DNA of 64,000 bases from Hemicentrotus pulcherrimus (Eukaryota > Echinodermata > Echinoidea > Camarodonta > Strongylocentrotidae): contig BEXV01000003.1 in assembly GCA_003118195.1 (NCBI GenBank), positions 416,657-480,656 on the forward strand, written 5' to 3'. Shown here one piece after another: positions 51,048 through 62,070 of this stretch. Positions within the stretch are counted from its first letter, which is position 1, and each line of letters starts with the position of its first letter. Both the position numbers and the translations under genes were made by a program. The notes under the pieces are model-generated. The model was not told the DNA's origin and did not search any database. It saw only the letters and a program-made list of their open reading frames with translations.

Positions 51048-51399
51048 TGGCGGTGTCATGGTCTAGTGGACAATTCACCGGACAGCAAATCACAAGGCTC
51101 GAGGTTCGAGTCCCGCCGCGGCACTAATGTCCCTTGGCAAGACGTTAATCTGCATTTGCCACTCTCCACCCAGGTGTTAAATGGGGACCGGTAGGATGTA
51201 AAAGATAATGTGGTTGGATGAGCAAGTGTGCGCTTGTAAAATGGAGCCTGGACGAAATGCTCTCCAGGGAGTGAAGAATGTGCATATATTGTGTGCGGGT
51301 AGGCTGGAATCCGATGACCGGGGTAATAATATATCTATTATAATACATCGTTGATGCATTAACCGCTATATAAAAGCAGAATATTATTATTATTATTAG
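51048..51399 (+). mobile_element. SINE family A (second subfamily), full copy
   Basis: The head has an intact A box (TGGTCTAGTGG, 51059-51069) and B box (GGTTCGAGTCC, 51103-51113). The body contains CTTGGCAAGACGTTAATCTG, CCACTCTCCACCCAGGTGTT, GGACCGGTAGGATGTAAAAG and CTCCAGGGAGTGAAGAATGT. It ends CGCTATATAAAAGCAGAA followed by an (ATT)n tail. This is the most complete SINE in the window. It shares the body plan of family A but has a different tRNA-like head from the copy at 36543. Confidence 0.9.
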
Positions 51400-51443
51400 C
51401 CAGGAGCCATTTTACAGACGCTCACAATTCTGAGCAAACTACA

Positions 51444-51591
51444 ATGACTTTCGCATCCTACCAGGTGCCCATTTAACATCTGGGTGGAGAGGAAATAAAA
51501 ACGCCCTACATAAAGACATAATGTGCTGTGCCGGGATCGAACCTACGACCTTTGCATATCTTCAGTAAATTGATTAAACCACTCCATTACG
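51444..51591 (-). mobile_element. SINE family A relic, minus strand
   Basis: The reverse complement gives a B box (GGTTCGATCCC, from 51533-51543), then a shortened body with CTCTCCACCCAGATGTTAAA and TGGGCACCTGGTAGGATGCG. The 3' half is missing. It lies 45 bases from the tail of the preceding copy and in the opposite orientation. Confidence 0.75.
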
Positions 51592-52440
51592 AAACTTCTT
51601 TACATATCCATGTAAAGTGGAGGTAAGAATTTAAAATCTCATCATTATCATTTCGACATTTATATTATAGATATTTAGAACTAAAATTCAAGATAGAAGA
51701 TTAATACTTATTGCAACATTCTTCTAGTGTTGGTTCTTTTGCAAGTATATCACATCGTCTTTTGTCCATTCAATTTCTTTATAATAAAAAAGAATCAAAA
51801 TAAAAAGAAAATTACCTCGAGATAACCAATTCAAGATTTTCTTTTCTGGAGGTAGACTCTCAGAGACCTCTCAAGTAGGGAACTTGGGAGGAATTTAAAC
51901 ATTTTGGTTCCCTATGCAGTCTGAGCAATTAGTTTTGCATGCATGGATGAAAAAAATGAGCTTACTTAATACTTCCGATCGGAGGGTTATTGCGGGTGAC
52001 TTTGAATCTAATAACTTCCCCGCGGGATCTCCATTTCGTCGATGGAGCTAGGGTCGATTGGGCTGGGGGGAGAGAGAACAGGACGAGGAAGGTTACGTGC
52101 GGGACCGAGCCTCTATCATCAGATCTACATTACAAGCTCAATAATGATTGCATTCCTTTTGCGATATAATCATAGATGACTGAACAAGACGTGAGAAAAA
52201 CTCTCGTTCAGAATCCCGATTTCTTAATAATATGTGCTATTCAAAATACTCTTGCATTGTATTGAAAATGTAAGTACAAAGGTTCGAAGCCGGTAGACAA
52301 AGTTAAGGTTAAAACGATATGATTGTATTTGTCGTATATGCTCTTGATTTAGTTAAAGTATTTAACATTCTATTAGATCTTTATCTTGGTTCATATACTA
52401 ATATCTTTCTTGCATTAAAATAAACTATAGTTCGAGGAAC
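51592..52440. other. gene-free stretch
   Basis: AT-rich; nothing recognisable. Confidence 0.4.
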
Positions 52441-52720
52441 GGTATTGAGGGAGGAAGAGAGAAGGAGATAGAGAGAGATAGATAGAGAGAGAGAGGGGGG
52501 AGAGAAGGAGATAGAGAGAGATAGAGATAGAGATAGAGAGATAGAGATAGAGAAGGAGATAGAGAGAGATAGATAGAGAGAGAGAGAGGGGGGAGAGAAC
52601 GATAGACAGTGAGAAAAAAATGAAACGACAGAGAGAATTGGATAGCAATGCAGATTAATGAGAGACAGAGAGAGAAAGAGGGAGAGAGAGGGTGCATGGG
52701 GAAAGAAAGAGAAAGAGGAA
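52441..52720. repeat. GA/GATA tract with a 91-bp higher-order duplication
   Basis: Mixed GAGA and GATA repeats. A block that begins GAAGGAGATAGAGAGAGATA and ends in a G run occurs at about 52461 and again 91 bases later at 52552. The Ser/Leu/Tyr-rich minus frames are translations of the repeat. Confidence 0.9.
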
Positions 52721-53584
52721 GAGGTATGGAGCAAAGGAGTAGAACTCTGTCTGACGATGAACGGAAGGTTATTCTAATCAGCTAAAATGAGAGAAAACAG
52801 CCCTTTTATTTTACTTTTTTTATTTACAAAGGCGCCCAAGAGTTTTTGACTTTGAATATGCACCCCTAGAACCAACCGTTCAGTAACTCCACAATATACA
52901 TGATATAGTTTATGATATTATGGCAGTGTCATCGGGGACCTATAGACGACCTAGTTCACGATTCACTGCCGAGTGAGTTGAGATAGGGGGCTCTCAGGTT
53001 GAAACAAAGCCGCCTACATACAGTATATTGTCGACAACCTTAATCTAATTTAGCACAGGAATGCCCAGCTTTGGTAATGCGACCTCCATTTTCATACTTT
53101 CTTCATCTTCTTCATCGCCAGGCTGCCACCAAATGCACCGCTCCTTCATAGAAATGAACAAAAATAAAGAAGTTGAATTAATCGGAAATGCTTTGATGAG
53201 CCAACTTAATACACCGTGGCCTATAAAGTTAGAATGCACCTCCTTTCATGAAATGATTGCGACGGTATGATTTATTCTTGATAAATAAAGTGTACATATT
53301 CTTAGAGCTTTACAGATCAATCTCGATCACACTTCAGAACTATAATTAACATGCAAATAATTTTAATAATGCTATAATTGCCAAATGGACCATGAATGTT
53401 CAACAAATACGGGCATGTTTTGATCAACATTTAATTATAGCATGACATTGCGTCCTTAACCGATGAGTTTTCGAAGGTCGTCAAAATCAGAAGTAAAGTG
53501 GTATGATTGACAGAATTAGTTCAACTTTTTAGATTATTGGCAACATTTTTCTGTGTCTGTGTCTGTGAATAGCTTTACTAGTTG
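52721..53584. other. gene-free stretch
   Basis: Open frames overlap on both strands at 53045-53270 without any motif. No gene is supported. Confidence 0.4.
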
Positions 53585-53940
53585 CTCTCTCTCTCTCTCT
53601 CTCTCTCTCTATGCATTGTATTTCCTCATTTCTTACCCAACCCATCTCTCTATCTCTATCCCCTCTCTCCCTTCTTCTATTTGTTGTCTTGCCACTAAAT
53701 TTTGTTCTTTATCTCTCTCTCCCTTTCTTTTCACCTCTTTCGATCTCATTCGCATCTATCTTCTTCTTATTTTCTTCTTCTTCTTCTACCTTCTTCTCAT
53801 CTTCTTCTCATATTCTTCTTCTCCTTTCTTATTATTTTCTTCTTCTTCATGTTGTCCTTTTTTCTCCTTCTTCCTTCTCTTCTTCTACTTCTTCTTTTTT
53901 CCTCCTCCTCTTCCTCCTCCTCCTCCCCTCCTTCTTCACT
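53585..53940. repeat. (CT)n followed by (CTT)n/(CCT)n pyrimidine tract
   Basis: A pure CT run at 53585-53610 is followed by about 300 bases of TCTC, CTT and CCT words. Three overlapping Ser/Leu/Phe-rich + frames come from it. Confidence 0.9.
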
Positions 53941-54989
53941 ACTCTCCCCATCATTTGTCGGTTTGCATAGTCCCGCTCAATTTCAGGGAACAGTGATCGC
54001 GCCTACCCATCGGATGCACGCTCCGTGGCGACTCCTCACCTGCGTACGACATCGCCAGGGCAGGGCGCGGCTGGTCTTTGACGTTGACCCCCTTGGTATA
54101 CACCCCCTTGACCCCTCCCAATCAAAAGAAACAATGGGGAAAGATAAAAATATTCTCAAACAGATACAGCTGGAGGACCCAAATACAAGGACGCTTTAAT
54201 AAGATGAGGAGAATTGATGGTTCTTCGTGCACATTGTGTCAATTTTCGGAGTGAGTTTATTGACGCGACAGGGGAGGGAGAAATAATATTTAGTGAATCA
54301 TCATGATCATGGTCCGTATAACGACCCTGACATTGGTAGACAAGGACCCCCTCTTCTCTTCTTACCCCTTGGTATTTTATTCTTAAGGTCGATGAACTTA
54401 AAGAGGTGTTGGATTTTGACACGTGTCATCTTTAACGAATTTCTTGTAGTTCTTTAAATGATATTGCAATTTGTTGTTCTTCCAAAAGCGGATCGTACTC
54501 AGATCGAACAATGTGCTCATGTTTGCTCAATTGAACCACAGTCACAATGTAACCCGAACAATGAGATACATATTGATGGAAGCAGCATGGATGAAAACAG
54601 TTACCGAGTATTTGATATAATAACACACATCATAATTTTCGCCCTCCTCACAGTAGGGAACTCTTATAGTTATAGCAGACTGTAAAATAATCCAAGAAAA
54701 AGCGCCAAATATTTGAGGAAAAATGAAATAAAACAAGGTGATATTTTCAACACGTAAAGACGAAATATTTTACGCGGGATAATGATGACAACTGTAATAA
54801 AAGTGGTTAGGAATGGTGACAAAAATTATCATGATGATGGTAGTGCAGGGATTTGTAATGTAGGTGATATGGTTATTAATATGATGCAGTAAATAGCAAC
54901 ACATCACAGTATTTATTCACGGGTCGTGTGTCGCTATGCAGGCTTGAACCTCTGTTCAAAAGAACAAGATCCGCTTTGCCTGACGACAT
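53941..54989. other. gene-free stretch with a GC-rich island
   Basis: The first part (about 53985-54120) is GC- and CpG-rich and contains, on the minus strand, ATGTCGTACGCAG followed by GTGAGG, a possible small exon and donor. No protein is recognisable. The rest is AT-rich and empty. Confidence 0.35.
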
Positions 54990-55005
54990 CTCTCTCCCTC
55001 CCTTT

Positions 55006-55044
<39 letters not shown>

Positions 55045-55135
55045 ACTCTCACCTCCCTCTTTCTCTCTCTCTCTACCCCCCCCGACTCTCTTTCTCTCTC
55101 CCTCTATTTTGCCCTCTTTTGTCTCTCTGCTGAGT
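54990..55135. repeat. (CT)n-rich tract
   Basis: Long CT repeats with C runs. The Ser/Leu-rich + frames are translations of the repeat. Confidence 0.9.
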
Positions 55136-55147
55136 TATTTATATCTA

Positions 55148-55196
55148 ATATTGATCGACATCACAATTAATATAATTCAAAATTATCTATCTATAA
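55148..55196 (+). repeat. 49-bp direct repeat, left copy (target-site duplication)
   Basis: Matches 55654-55702 at 48 of 49 bases; the difference is T at 55184 and G at 55690. The pair brackets the retrotransposon fragment exactly, as expected of a duplicated insertion target. Confidence 0.9.
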
Positions 55197-55653
55197 TGAT
55201 CGAACTTACAGTACCCTTTGAGACAAACACCAATGCGGCTCACACGAGAAAGCTCGACCGGTACAAAGAACTTGTGGCCGAAGTAAGAAACAATGGGTAC
55301 AGTGTGACATACCATGCTATTGAGATAGGAGCAAGGGGGCAAATAAATAGGGACAACATGAATNAATTCAATTTTTGGTGCCAATACAGGCATGATTCAT
55401 ACTTGTTACTATACATGTTTAATATATGAATGTAATGTATATTGATCATAGTTAATGAATAATTGTAACTACACATGAGTAATATAAAATTGTTATTATG
55501 CATTTTGTAACTGTAATGCATTATTGTTTGTAATCTATTGTATATGTATAGTGCGACCTGCCATGATTTCGGAAAGGAAACATGGACCTGGTATATATTG
55601 AATGTAAACATGTATTCCTTTTATATGAAATAAAGGCATGATTTAACAACAAC
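55197..55653 (+). mobile_element. 5'-truncated non-LTR retrotransposon insertion
   Basis: The insert starts inside coding sequence. After the left repeat the frame reads IELTVPFETNTNAAHTRK, then RYKELVAEVRNNGY and AIEIGARGQINRDN, stopping at or near 55366 where one base is unresolved (N at 55364; T would give a stop). The pattern (I/D)ELTVPFE...AH..K..RY..L......(A/V)E(I/V)G.RG is familiar from the last part of pol proteins of several invertebrate retrotransposons, and resembles the tail of a restriction-like endonuclease domain; that domain call is inference. A 3' UTR of nearly 300 bases follows, with AATAAA at about 55629, and the insert ends in AACAACAAC with no long poly-A. The element is about 457 bases long and cannot be autonomous. 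Confidence 0.75.
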
Positions 55654-55702
55654 ATATTGATCGACATCACAATTAATATAATTCAAAATGATCTATCTAT
55701 AA
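55654..55702 (+). repeat. 49-bp direct repeat, right copy (target-site duplication)
   Basis: Partner of 55148-55196; see there. It follows directly after the AACAACAAC end of the insert. Confidence 0.9.
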
Positions 55703-57642
55703 CAACTGACTAATCCCCTCCTTTATCCCTTACACAAATTACGATATTTATATCTTATCTTGATCTTAATCACAATGATAAATTCTAATTCATATATTCT
55801 ATTAACATAAAGGAATAATAAACATGATTGAGTCCTTCTCATATTATAGACATTTGACCGAATGAACCTTATGTTCTAAACAATGCGTTTCAAAAGAGGA
55901 CGTCGCAGAAAAATACCCAATAATTATGCATGTTTGCTTTTCTCACAATTGAATAAAATGCAATTATGATGGGTTGTGTCCGATAAAAGATCTGGAACGT
56001 GTCAATTGAGTCAGTGACAATGGAAATCAGTGATTAGAGATGTTATCTGAGAGATAAGATCTCCAGATCATTGTTACCGATAAGGGCGCCTGGTTCGCAC
56101 TAATTTCTCTTCGGAACACTTGTTTTTAACCTCTTCTTCTTGTAGGTTACCACGCTGGTGAGTTCCGATCGGTGAGGATCTGAATGGAATAAATATAATT
56201 ATAAAATATAAAGATGCCTAAAAAACTCAAATGAAAATTCATATTCGGACGTGGGCCTATTCCAAACCTGAAGGATTTTCTATGAGAGATGTTTCTGAGG
56301 CGCCCCAAACTAAAAATATAAAAGCGTACCAATTTACAATATGAAATTATTTGTCAAGGGAAACAAAAATCAAAATTATGATACGTTTTGTTCCACTGCA
56401 TAAAATTACAAAAAAAATTAACGAAAGATCAGGCATTTTCGAATTGCTAAATTTGCTTTCGAGGGTGATGAACCATGTATAAGGTTAATCTCTCCATAAT
56501 AACTTGAAATAGAGCACATACTCTTTTGCCACGACAAACACAATAATAAACACAATGTGTAATTGTGTGGGTTTTGAGCGTGTGTGTGTTTTAGTGAAAA
56601 TAGTGAATTAATCCATTGTCCATGCTTCTTTCTACTTCTGGAAAATAAACGATGATCAGGTCCCAAGCCATGGCACGTACGGGTGGGACCTCTTCTTAAA
56701 TCGCGTTCCGAATGGTTTAATGGAAATGAAGAAGCGTCATCATCATTAAGGTCATCCTCTCATTATCCCCGATTCTGTGGATGCGCAAGATATACATCGT
56801 CCGCACGACATGGCCAGGGAATCCCTGGTGTGGCCTTCCACGTTGCAATTGCTGCAAGGATGTCTCCCACAGTCAGAAGTGTGACTGAAAGAAACACCGA
56901 TTCAAGGATGATTCAAAAGGGCGTCAAATATGGATAAGGAGACTTCTCATCCTTTTCCTCCTCCTTATTCTTCTTCTCCTTGTTGTTGTTGTTATTCTCG
57001 TTCTCGTTTTCGTTCTTGTTGTCGTTCTTGTTCTTGTTCCTCTGTTTCTTTTTTTTTTCTTCTTCATTTTTACATCCAGAAGCAAGAAGAAAGTTTACAG
57101 AGTTGCAGTATATAGTCCCCGGATAGGCAGCTAAGCCCTGACAGCCCCATAAGCAGGAATATTCAGTATAAAGTCAATACAATTTCTGTTTGTGATAGCA
57201 AGCTGGTTAAACACATCATGCCGTTTTCTTTCAAATTTGTTCAATCCATTTCTAGATTGCAGCATGACAAATTGGGCGATAGGAGATTTCGCCGAGATGC
57301 ATGGAAACTCTCTCCAAGATCAAGGAAGTTCGGGGAAATGAGAGGTAATTCACGGGAAATTGACTCCGGCCGTATTCCAAAGAGCCCATCAATTCTAAGA
57401 AATATTGCGAGAAAGCGATATCCAGACATCCATGAGATGGAAACCGGAATATGAATTACCTGATTGATTTACCTGATTGATTTACAAGTAATAACTAGAA
57501 TAGATATGAGATAGTATGTACTTTAGTTCATCTCATCAAAGTCAAGTGGCCTCAAGAACCAGGGACGTCCCAGGGTCTCATTAGGATATCTAGGTCTGAG
57601 TCAACTATGATGAAACACTTTGAAACGGTAAGGAAGGAAAGA
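55703..57642. other. gene-free stretch with exon-like frames
   Basis: Two less AT-rich parts stand out. At 56683-56937 an 84-codon + frame overlaps a 15-bp palindrome (CCAGGGAATCCCTGG). At 57256-57451 a + frame follows a good acceptor-like TTCAATCCATTTCTAG. Neither protein is recognisable, so I call no gene. A pyrimidine-rich tract lies at 56945-57065. Confidence 0.35.
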
Positions 57643-57688
57643 AACACACACACACACACACCCACACACACACACACACACACACACA
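57643..57688. repeat. (CA)n microsatellite
   Basis: CA repeats with one CCC interruption. Confidence 0.95.
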
Positions 57689-58214
57689 TCCCTTTTCCAT
57701 TTGCTTTCGGATTTCATGCTAGAGATACTTCATGATTTGGAAACTTGTTTCTGTGAGCATATTAACAGAGAAACTTTAACAATTGACGTTGCTCATGTTG
57801 CTATCTGGAGTATTCCATTTCTTTGTCGGAACTTTCCCAATTGGAAAGAGAAAATATACAATTCTTTCAGTTGATTGACTTTATTTTGCTATAATAGTCA
57901 ACCTTCTTCATCAATTATTTTCTGCGATGTCGGGCAAACCTCTCTCAAGCTTTGAGGTAGTAATGAACGATTGTGTTCGAAAGCATGTAGTACAAGATGA
58001 AACAGGCTTATTTGGCCCCACAGAGCAATAACAGTACAAAAATGATATTCAAATAGTACCTAAAAACTATGAAAAAGTTTCTTTTCTCCGGGGAAGAATA
58101 ATTTCTAATAGAATGCAAAAACAATAGATTAATACTTCATATCAATCGCATTCTGCGTTAGTTCGTACATTTCTTGATAGTCATGGCGGACTTCGAACCA
58201 TCCCCTAATCACCT
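57689..58214. other. gene-free stretch
   Basis: AT-rich; nothing recognisable. Confidence 0.4.
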
Positions 58215-58345
58215 CTTCTCTATCCGTCTCTCTTCTTTCTCTTCCCATTTTCTCCCTCTCTGTCTCTCTCTGTCTCTTTATTGCTCTCTCCCTTACTCTC
58301 TCTCTCTGTCTCTCTGTCTCTCTGTCTTTCTGTATTACCTCGGCC
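58215..58345. repeat. (CT)n/(CTGT)n-rich tract
   Basis: TCTC and TCTG repeats. The Glu/Arg-rich minus frame is a translation of the repeat. Confidence 0.85.
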
Positions 58346-59076
58346 CCTCCCACTGCTCTGCCTTTCTTACGTCTCTCACTATCTAACATCGGAGAAAGTC
58401 AATTTCAACTTTTTCAATTACCTCACCTTCTATTAAGCCGAATAGCATCCGGAAGTTGGAGTCAATTTGGAGTAGAAGGCACACACGTGAGGTTCTCTAA
58501 TTTCAAGGCGTACCAACACTTTCCTCCATTTTCTTTTTATCTGATCTCATGCAACCCCCAAATCCACAAGAGAACCGGAACGATTTCCATCTCGGTCGGT
58601 CGGTCGCTACCAAATAGCGAGGTTATTGAAAGGGTAGATCGACCCGACCATGGTTTAATCTCCTAATTTCATCTCTTCCTCCTAACAACATTCAACCTCC
58701 GTCTTGGTTTTTTCTTCTTCTTGAACACAACTAGAAGATGTGGGACAACGTTCGGCTGCTTTGCTTTGATCATGTTGATGGTGGTTATAGCAATGGTGAA
58801 TATGGCTGGTCTTCAGACAAAGCAGGTTGTTTTTATATGTGCTTAGAATGAAAATCGAACGAGAGCTTTAAGACGAAGACACAGACAACAAAAATCGACC
58901 GACGATTTAAAATACCCCGAAATATCTTAAATAAATTTGTCATTTACACAGGAATTATCCTTAGAGCAATTTTGTATCCTTTGTTTACAATCATATCACA
59001 TTTCAGATTCATTTTTCTATGTTTTACCGTTTTGCTCTAAAAAGCAATCGTAATCATCATTACATTTCGTTATCAT
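58346..59076. other. gene-free stretch
   Basis: A short GGTC repeat (CGGTCGGTCGGTCG) lies near 58594-58607. No gene is supported. Confidence 0.4.
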
Positions 59077-59559
59077 TGTCATCATCACCACAGGCAGCGC
59101 CACCAACCACATCATCACCAGCGTCATCACTATCACCACCACAACCACAAGTATCATCATCACCAACATCATCACCACCACCACAACCACTATCATCATC
59201 ACCATCATCACCATCATCACCGCCACCACCACTACCACCATCACCATCATCACCACTATACCACCACAACCACTACCATCATCACCATCATCACTACCAC
59301 CACCACAACCACTATCATCATCACCATTATCCCAACCACAAGTATCATCATCACCAACATCATCACCACCACCACAACCACTATCATCATCAACATCATC
59401 ACCACTACCACCACAACCACTACCATCATCACCGTCATCACCACCACCACCACCACAACCACTATCGTCAACACCATCATCACCACCACCACCACAACCA
59501 CTATCATCATCATCACCAACATCATTAACCACCACCACCTCCATCGTCATCGTCATTAC

Positions 59560-59594
<35 letters not shown>

Positions 59595-59660
59595 GCATCA
59601 CCAAAGACGCCAGCACTATTAATACCACCGACACCGCCAACACCACCATCATAATTTGAC
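59077..59660. repeat. long (CAT/CAC/CCA)n array with higher-order units
   Basis: About 580 bases of CAT, CAC, CCA and CAA triplets. Longer units built on CACAACCACTATCATCATCA recur at multiples of three bases, so frames stay open on both strands (His/Ser/Pro on +, Asp/Gly/Cys or Val/Met on -). The length of these frames reflects the repeat, not selection for protein. Confidence 0.9.
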
Positions 59661-61070
59661 GCTGCTGCCACAACGTCGATATTTCCTTATGAATAAAATG
59701 TATTAGGGGCCTTGCTTAGTAAGTTGCTACAACATATATTAAGACACTTTGATATCTTTTGACTATATCTTTACTCGCTTAAAAAAAAATATTCTTCTGG
59801 AAACACTGTCCAATATTTTATCATCGCGTTGTGGAAAATCAGTGAAGTTAGTGGTGTAGAATAGGAGGCGTTGGCCAGACCCTTGTGGTATATACATGTA
59901 TTAGGAGAAGACGACCGAGGGCTAACCAATTGGGGTAAATTTTATTGCGGTGATTCTCGAGGGAAGTCTGACTCCGGGAAGTCTCGTTCAAGATCGACGA
60001 GAGAAAGTTTGAAATGGAAAGATGATGAAACATGATAATATTCTGGTGCAGAGCTAGAAGATTGGGGAAAACAGAACAAAAAGAAGTAGTGCAAAATGGT
60101 AGAGGTAGATATCAAATTTACCACTCATGCAAAGTATAAACAATATTCCTCGCTCACTTCGTTCAATGCCAACATTTTGGTAATAGACGCCCTACATCCC
60201 CATGGCAAAACTCCATACGCTCATAACATTGATGACGAGGAAAAATAAAGAATAGACAAATAATAATTATTATCATATAAATATATATTTTGTACTGTAT
60301 GTAACAAAATTTACTATGAAAAAAGTAGCATCTTGTCTGGTAGAAAATGTTGGCGGCGGACGAGAAACTGTTCTCAATCAAGCCCATGGAGTATTGGGGC
60401 TCCTTGAGAATAAGATCATGCCTTGGGGCGGAGGAGATTGGAGAGGGGGTGGGTTGAGGGCGATTCAATTTTGCACGACTTGAAACAAAAGTTGGATAAT
60501 TTCAAGTGAAATTGGTGACACTATAAAGAATCTCTACTTTCTTTAGCTTGCACCTGATATGCCAAGGGAGCAGCTCATGATGGTGGCAGTCTCCCTCTAT
60601 TACTCCAAATTTTCGCTGAGGTTTACCACCATCCTTTTCCCCAACAAATCGGATGTTTAGAAAGATGAGCTGGTGTACGTAGCTGGTATTCATGATTTAT
60701 ATTTGAACATGTGGGGACAGGTTAAATTAAATGTATCCGCTGTTGATTCAATGTTGCATGTATTAATGTAGTATTAATTTTTAGAAAGTATTTTACTGGA
60801 GGAAGCACAGCGTTCATCTGTTTTCTTTCCTATTTCTAAATATTCTTTTACGCAAAACATATATTCTAAATTAAACTTGGCATTTTTTTTAGCCTTACTG
60901 AGGCTTTATTGAGATAAAGGTAGGCTTTTTTATTTACTACACGACCTCGATAGTACTGAAAAAGGAGTTTAAAACATATCTCAAAAAGTTGTATTGTCCT
61001 ATTCTATATTTAGAAAAAAAGGATCTAAAAAAACTGCAGACATTTTTAAGGGGGAGGGAGCAAGGAAGAG
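59661..61070. other. gene-free stretch with one exon-like segment
   Basis: At 60547-60660 a 37-codon + frame in phase 0 follows an acceptor-like CTACTTTCTTTAG and ends in TAG. The minus strand is open over the same bases, and I recognise neither protein. A second short + frame starts at about 60347. No gene is called. Confidence 0.35.
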
Positions 61071-61087
61071 AGGGATGGACAGAGAGG

Positions 61088-61157
<70 letters not shown>

Positions 61158-61195
61158 GGGAGAGGGAGAGAGAGAGGGAGAGGGAGAGAGAGAGA
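61071..61195. repeat. (GA)n-rich microsatellite
   Basis: Long GA repeats with AAAG and GGGA variants. The Glu/Arg frames are translations of the repeat. Confidence 0.95.
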
Positions 61196-61867
61196 GTAGT
61201 TCCATGGTGAGGGTTAGGAGGTGGAGGAGGGGGAGGGTGGAAACGTTGTAGGAAAGTGTGTATTACCGCCCACTGTCTTGGTTTTTTTTTTTAATGAGGA
61301 GCAAAATGTCCGTGTTACCACCAAGCGTAACCCCCGCTCAAAGCTTGTTTTTCTTTAAAATATCACAATTTCGTCATGAATAGACGATTTGTCATCATCG
61401 CATCACCAATGCGAGAAAAAAAAATGGACCTTTTCGCTGCATATTGACATCAATCAAGTGAAAATTAATACGTTTCGTATATGTATAGTTGCCATGCTTC
61501 GCCGGTGTTCTGTTGCAATTATTATATTAATAGAAGTCGAAATGCCAAGATTATTTATCACGGTGACAAGCGTAATGAATGACCGGGTCGTCACCTTCCC
61601 TTTCTTTTTTACACAAGGTTTGACTGATCAAGAGAAATTTATTCATAATGTTCATATTTATCCTCCATTTATCATTGGAAATTCGTGGTATTTACATGGT
61701 ATTTATATACAAAAATACGTTCATTCGAAAGGGCAAATTCAATATAATAATTCTAAATTGACAGAACTAGAAAAAAAAAACATAGATATGGTCGTGCATC
61801 GAAAATAATATTTTACAGGGGAAAGTTAAAGTTTGTGCAGGTATTGTTAATGTACTATGTCATTATA
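61196..61867. other. gene-free stretch
   Basis: A 139-codon + frame (61389-61808) is AT-rich, has no motif or signal, and lies next to low-complexity DNA. I treat it as chance. Confidence 0.4.
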
Positions 61868-62070
61868 ATTGTATTAGTATCATTATTATCATTATTATTA
61901 TTATTATTATTGTTATTATTATTATCCTCATTATCATCATCACTATTACTATCATCATCTAAACATTATTATCATCATTGCTACTTTTATTATTATGTAC
62001 AAGTATTATTGTGATGTACAAGTATTTTTGTTATTATTGTTATTAATATTATTATCTTCATCATTATTAA
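61868..62070. repeat. degenerate (ATT)n array
   Basis: ATT/ATC triplets with interruptions, including two close copies of GTACAAGTATT around 61997-62025. Confidence 0.85.

Noticed and set aside
51048..51123. Functional tRNA gene
   Set aside because: The tRNA-like fold is imperfect and the element continues into the family A body with an ATT tail.
59017..59673. 218-residue Asp/Gly/Val-rich protein on the minus strand
   Set aside because: It is a translation of the CAY array; no non-repeat domain is present.
61389..61808. 139-residue + frame
   Set aside because: AT-rich composition, no motif, no signal and no splice context; expected by chance in this base composition.
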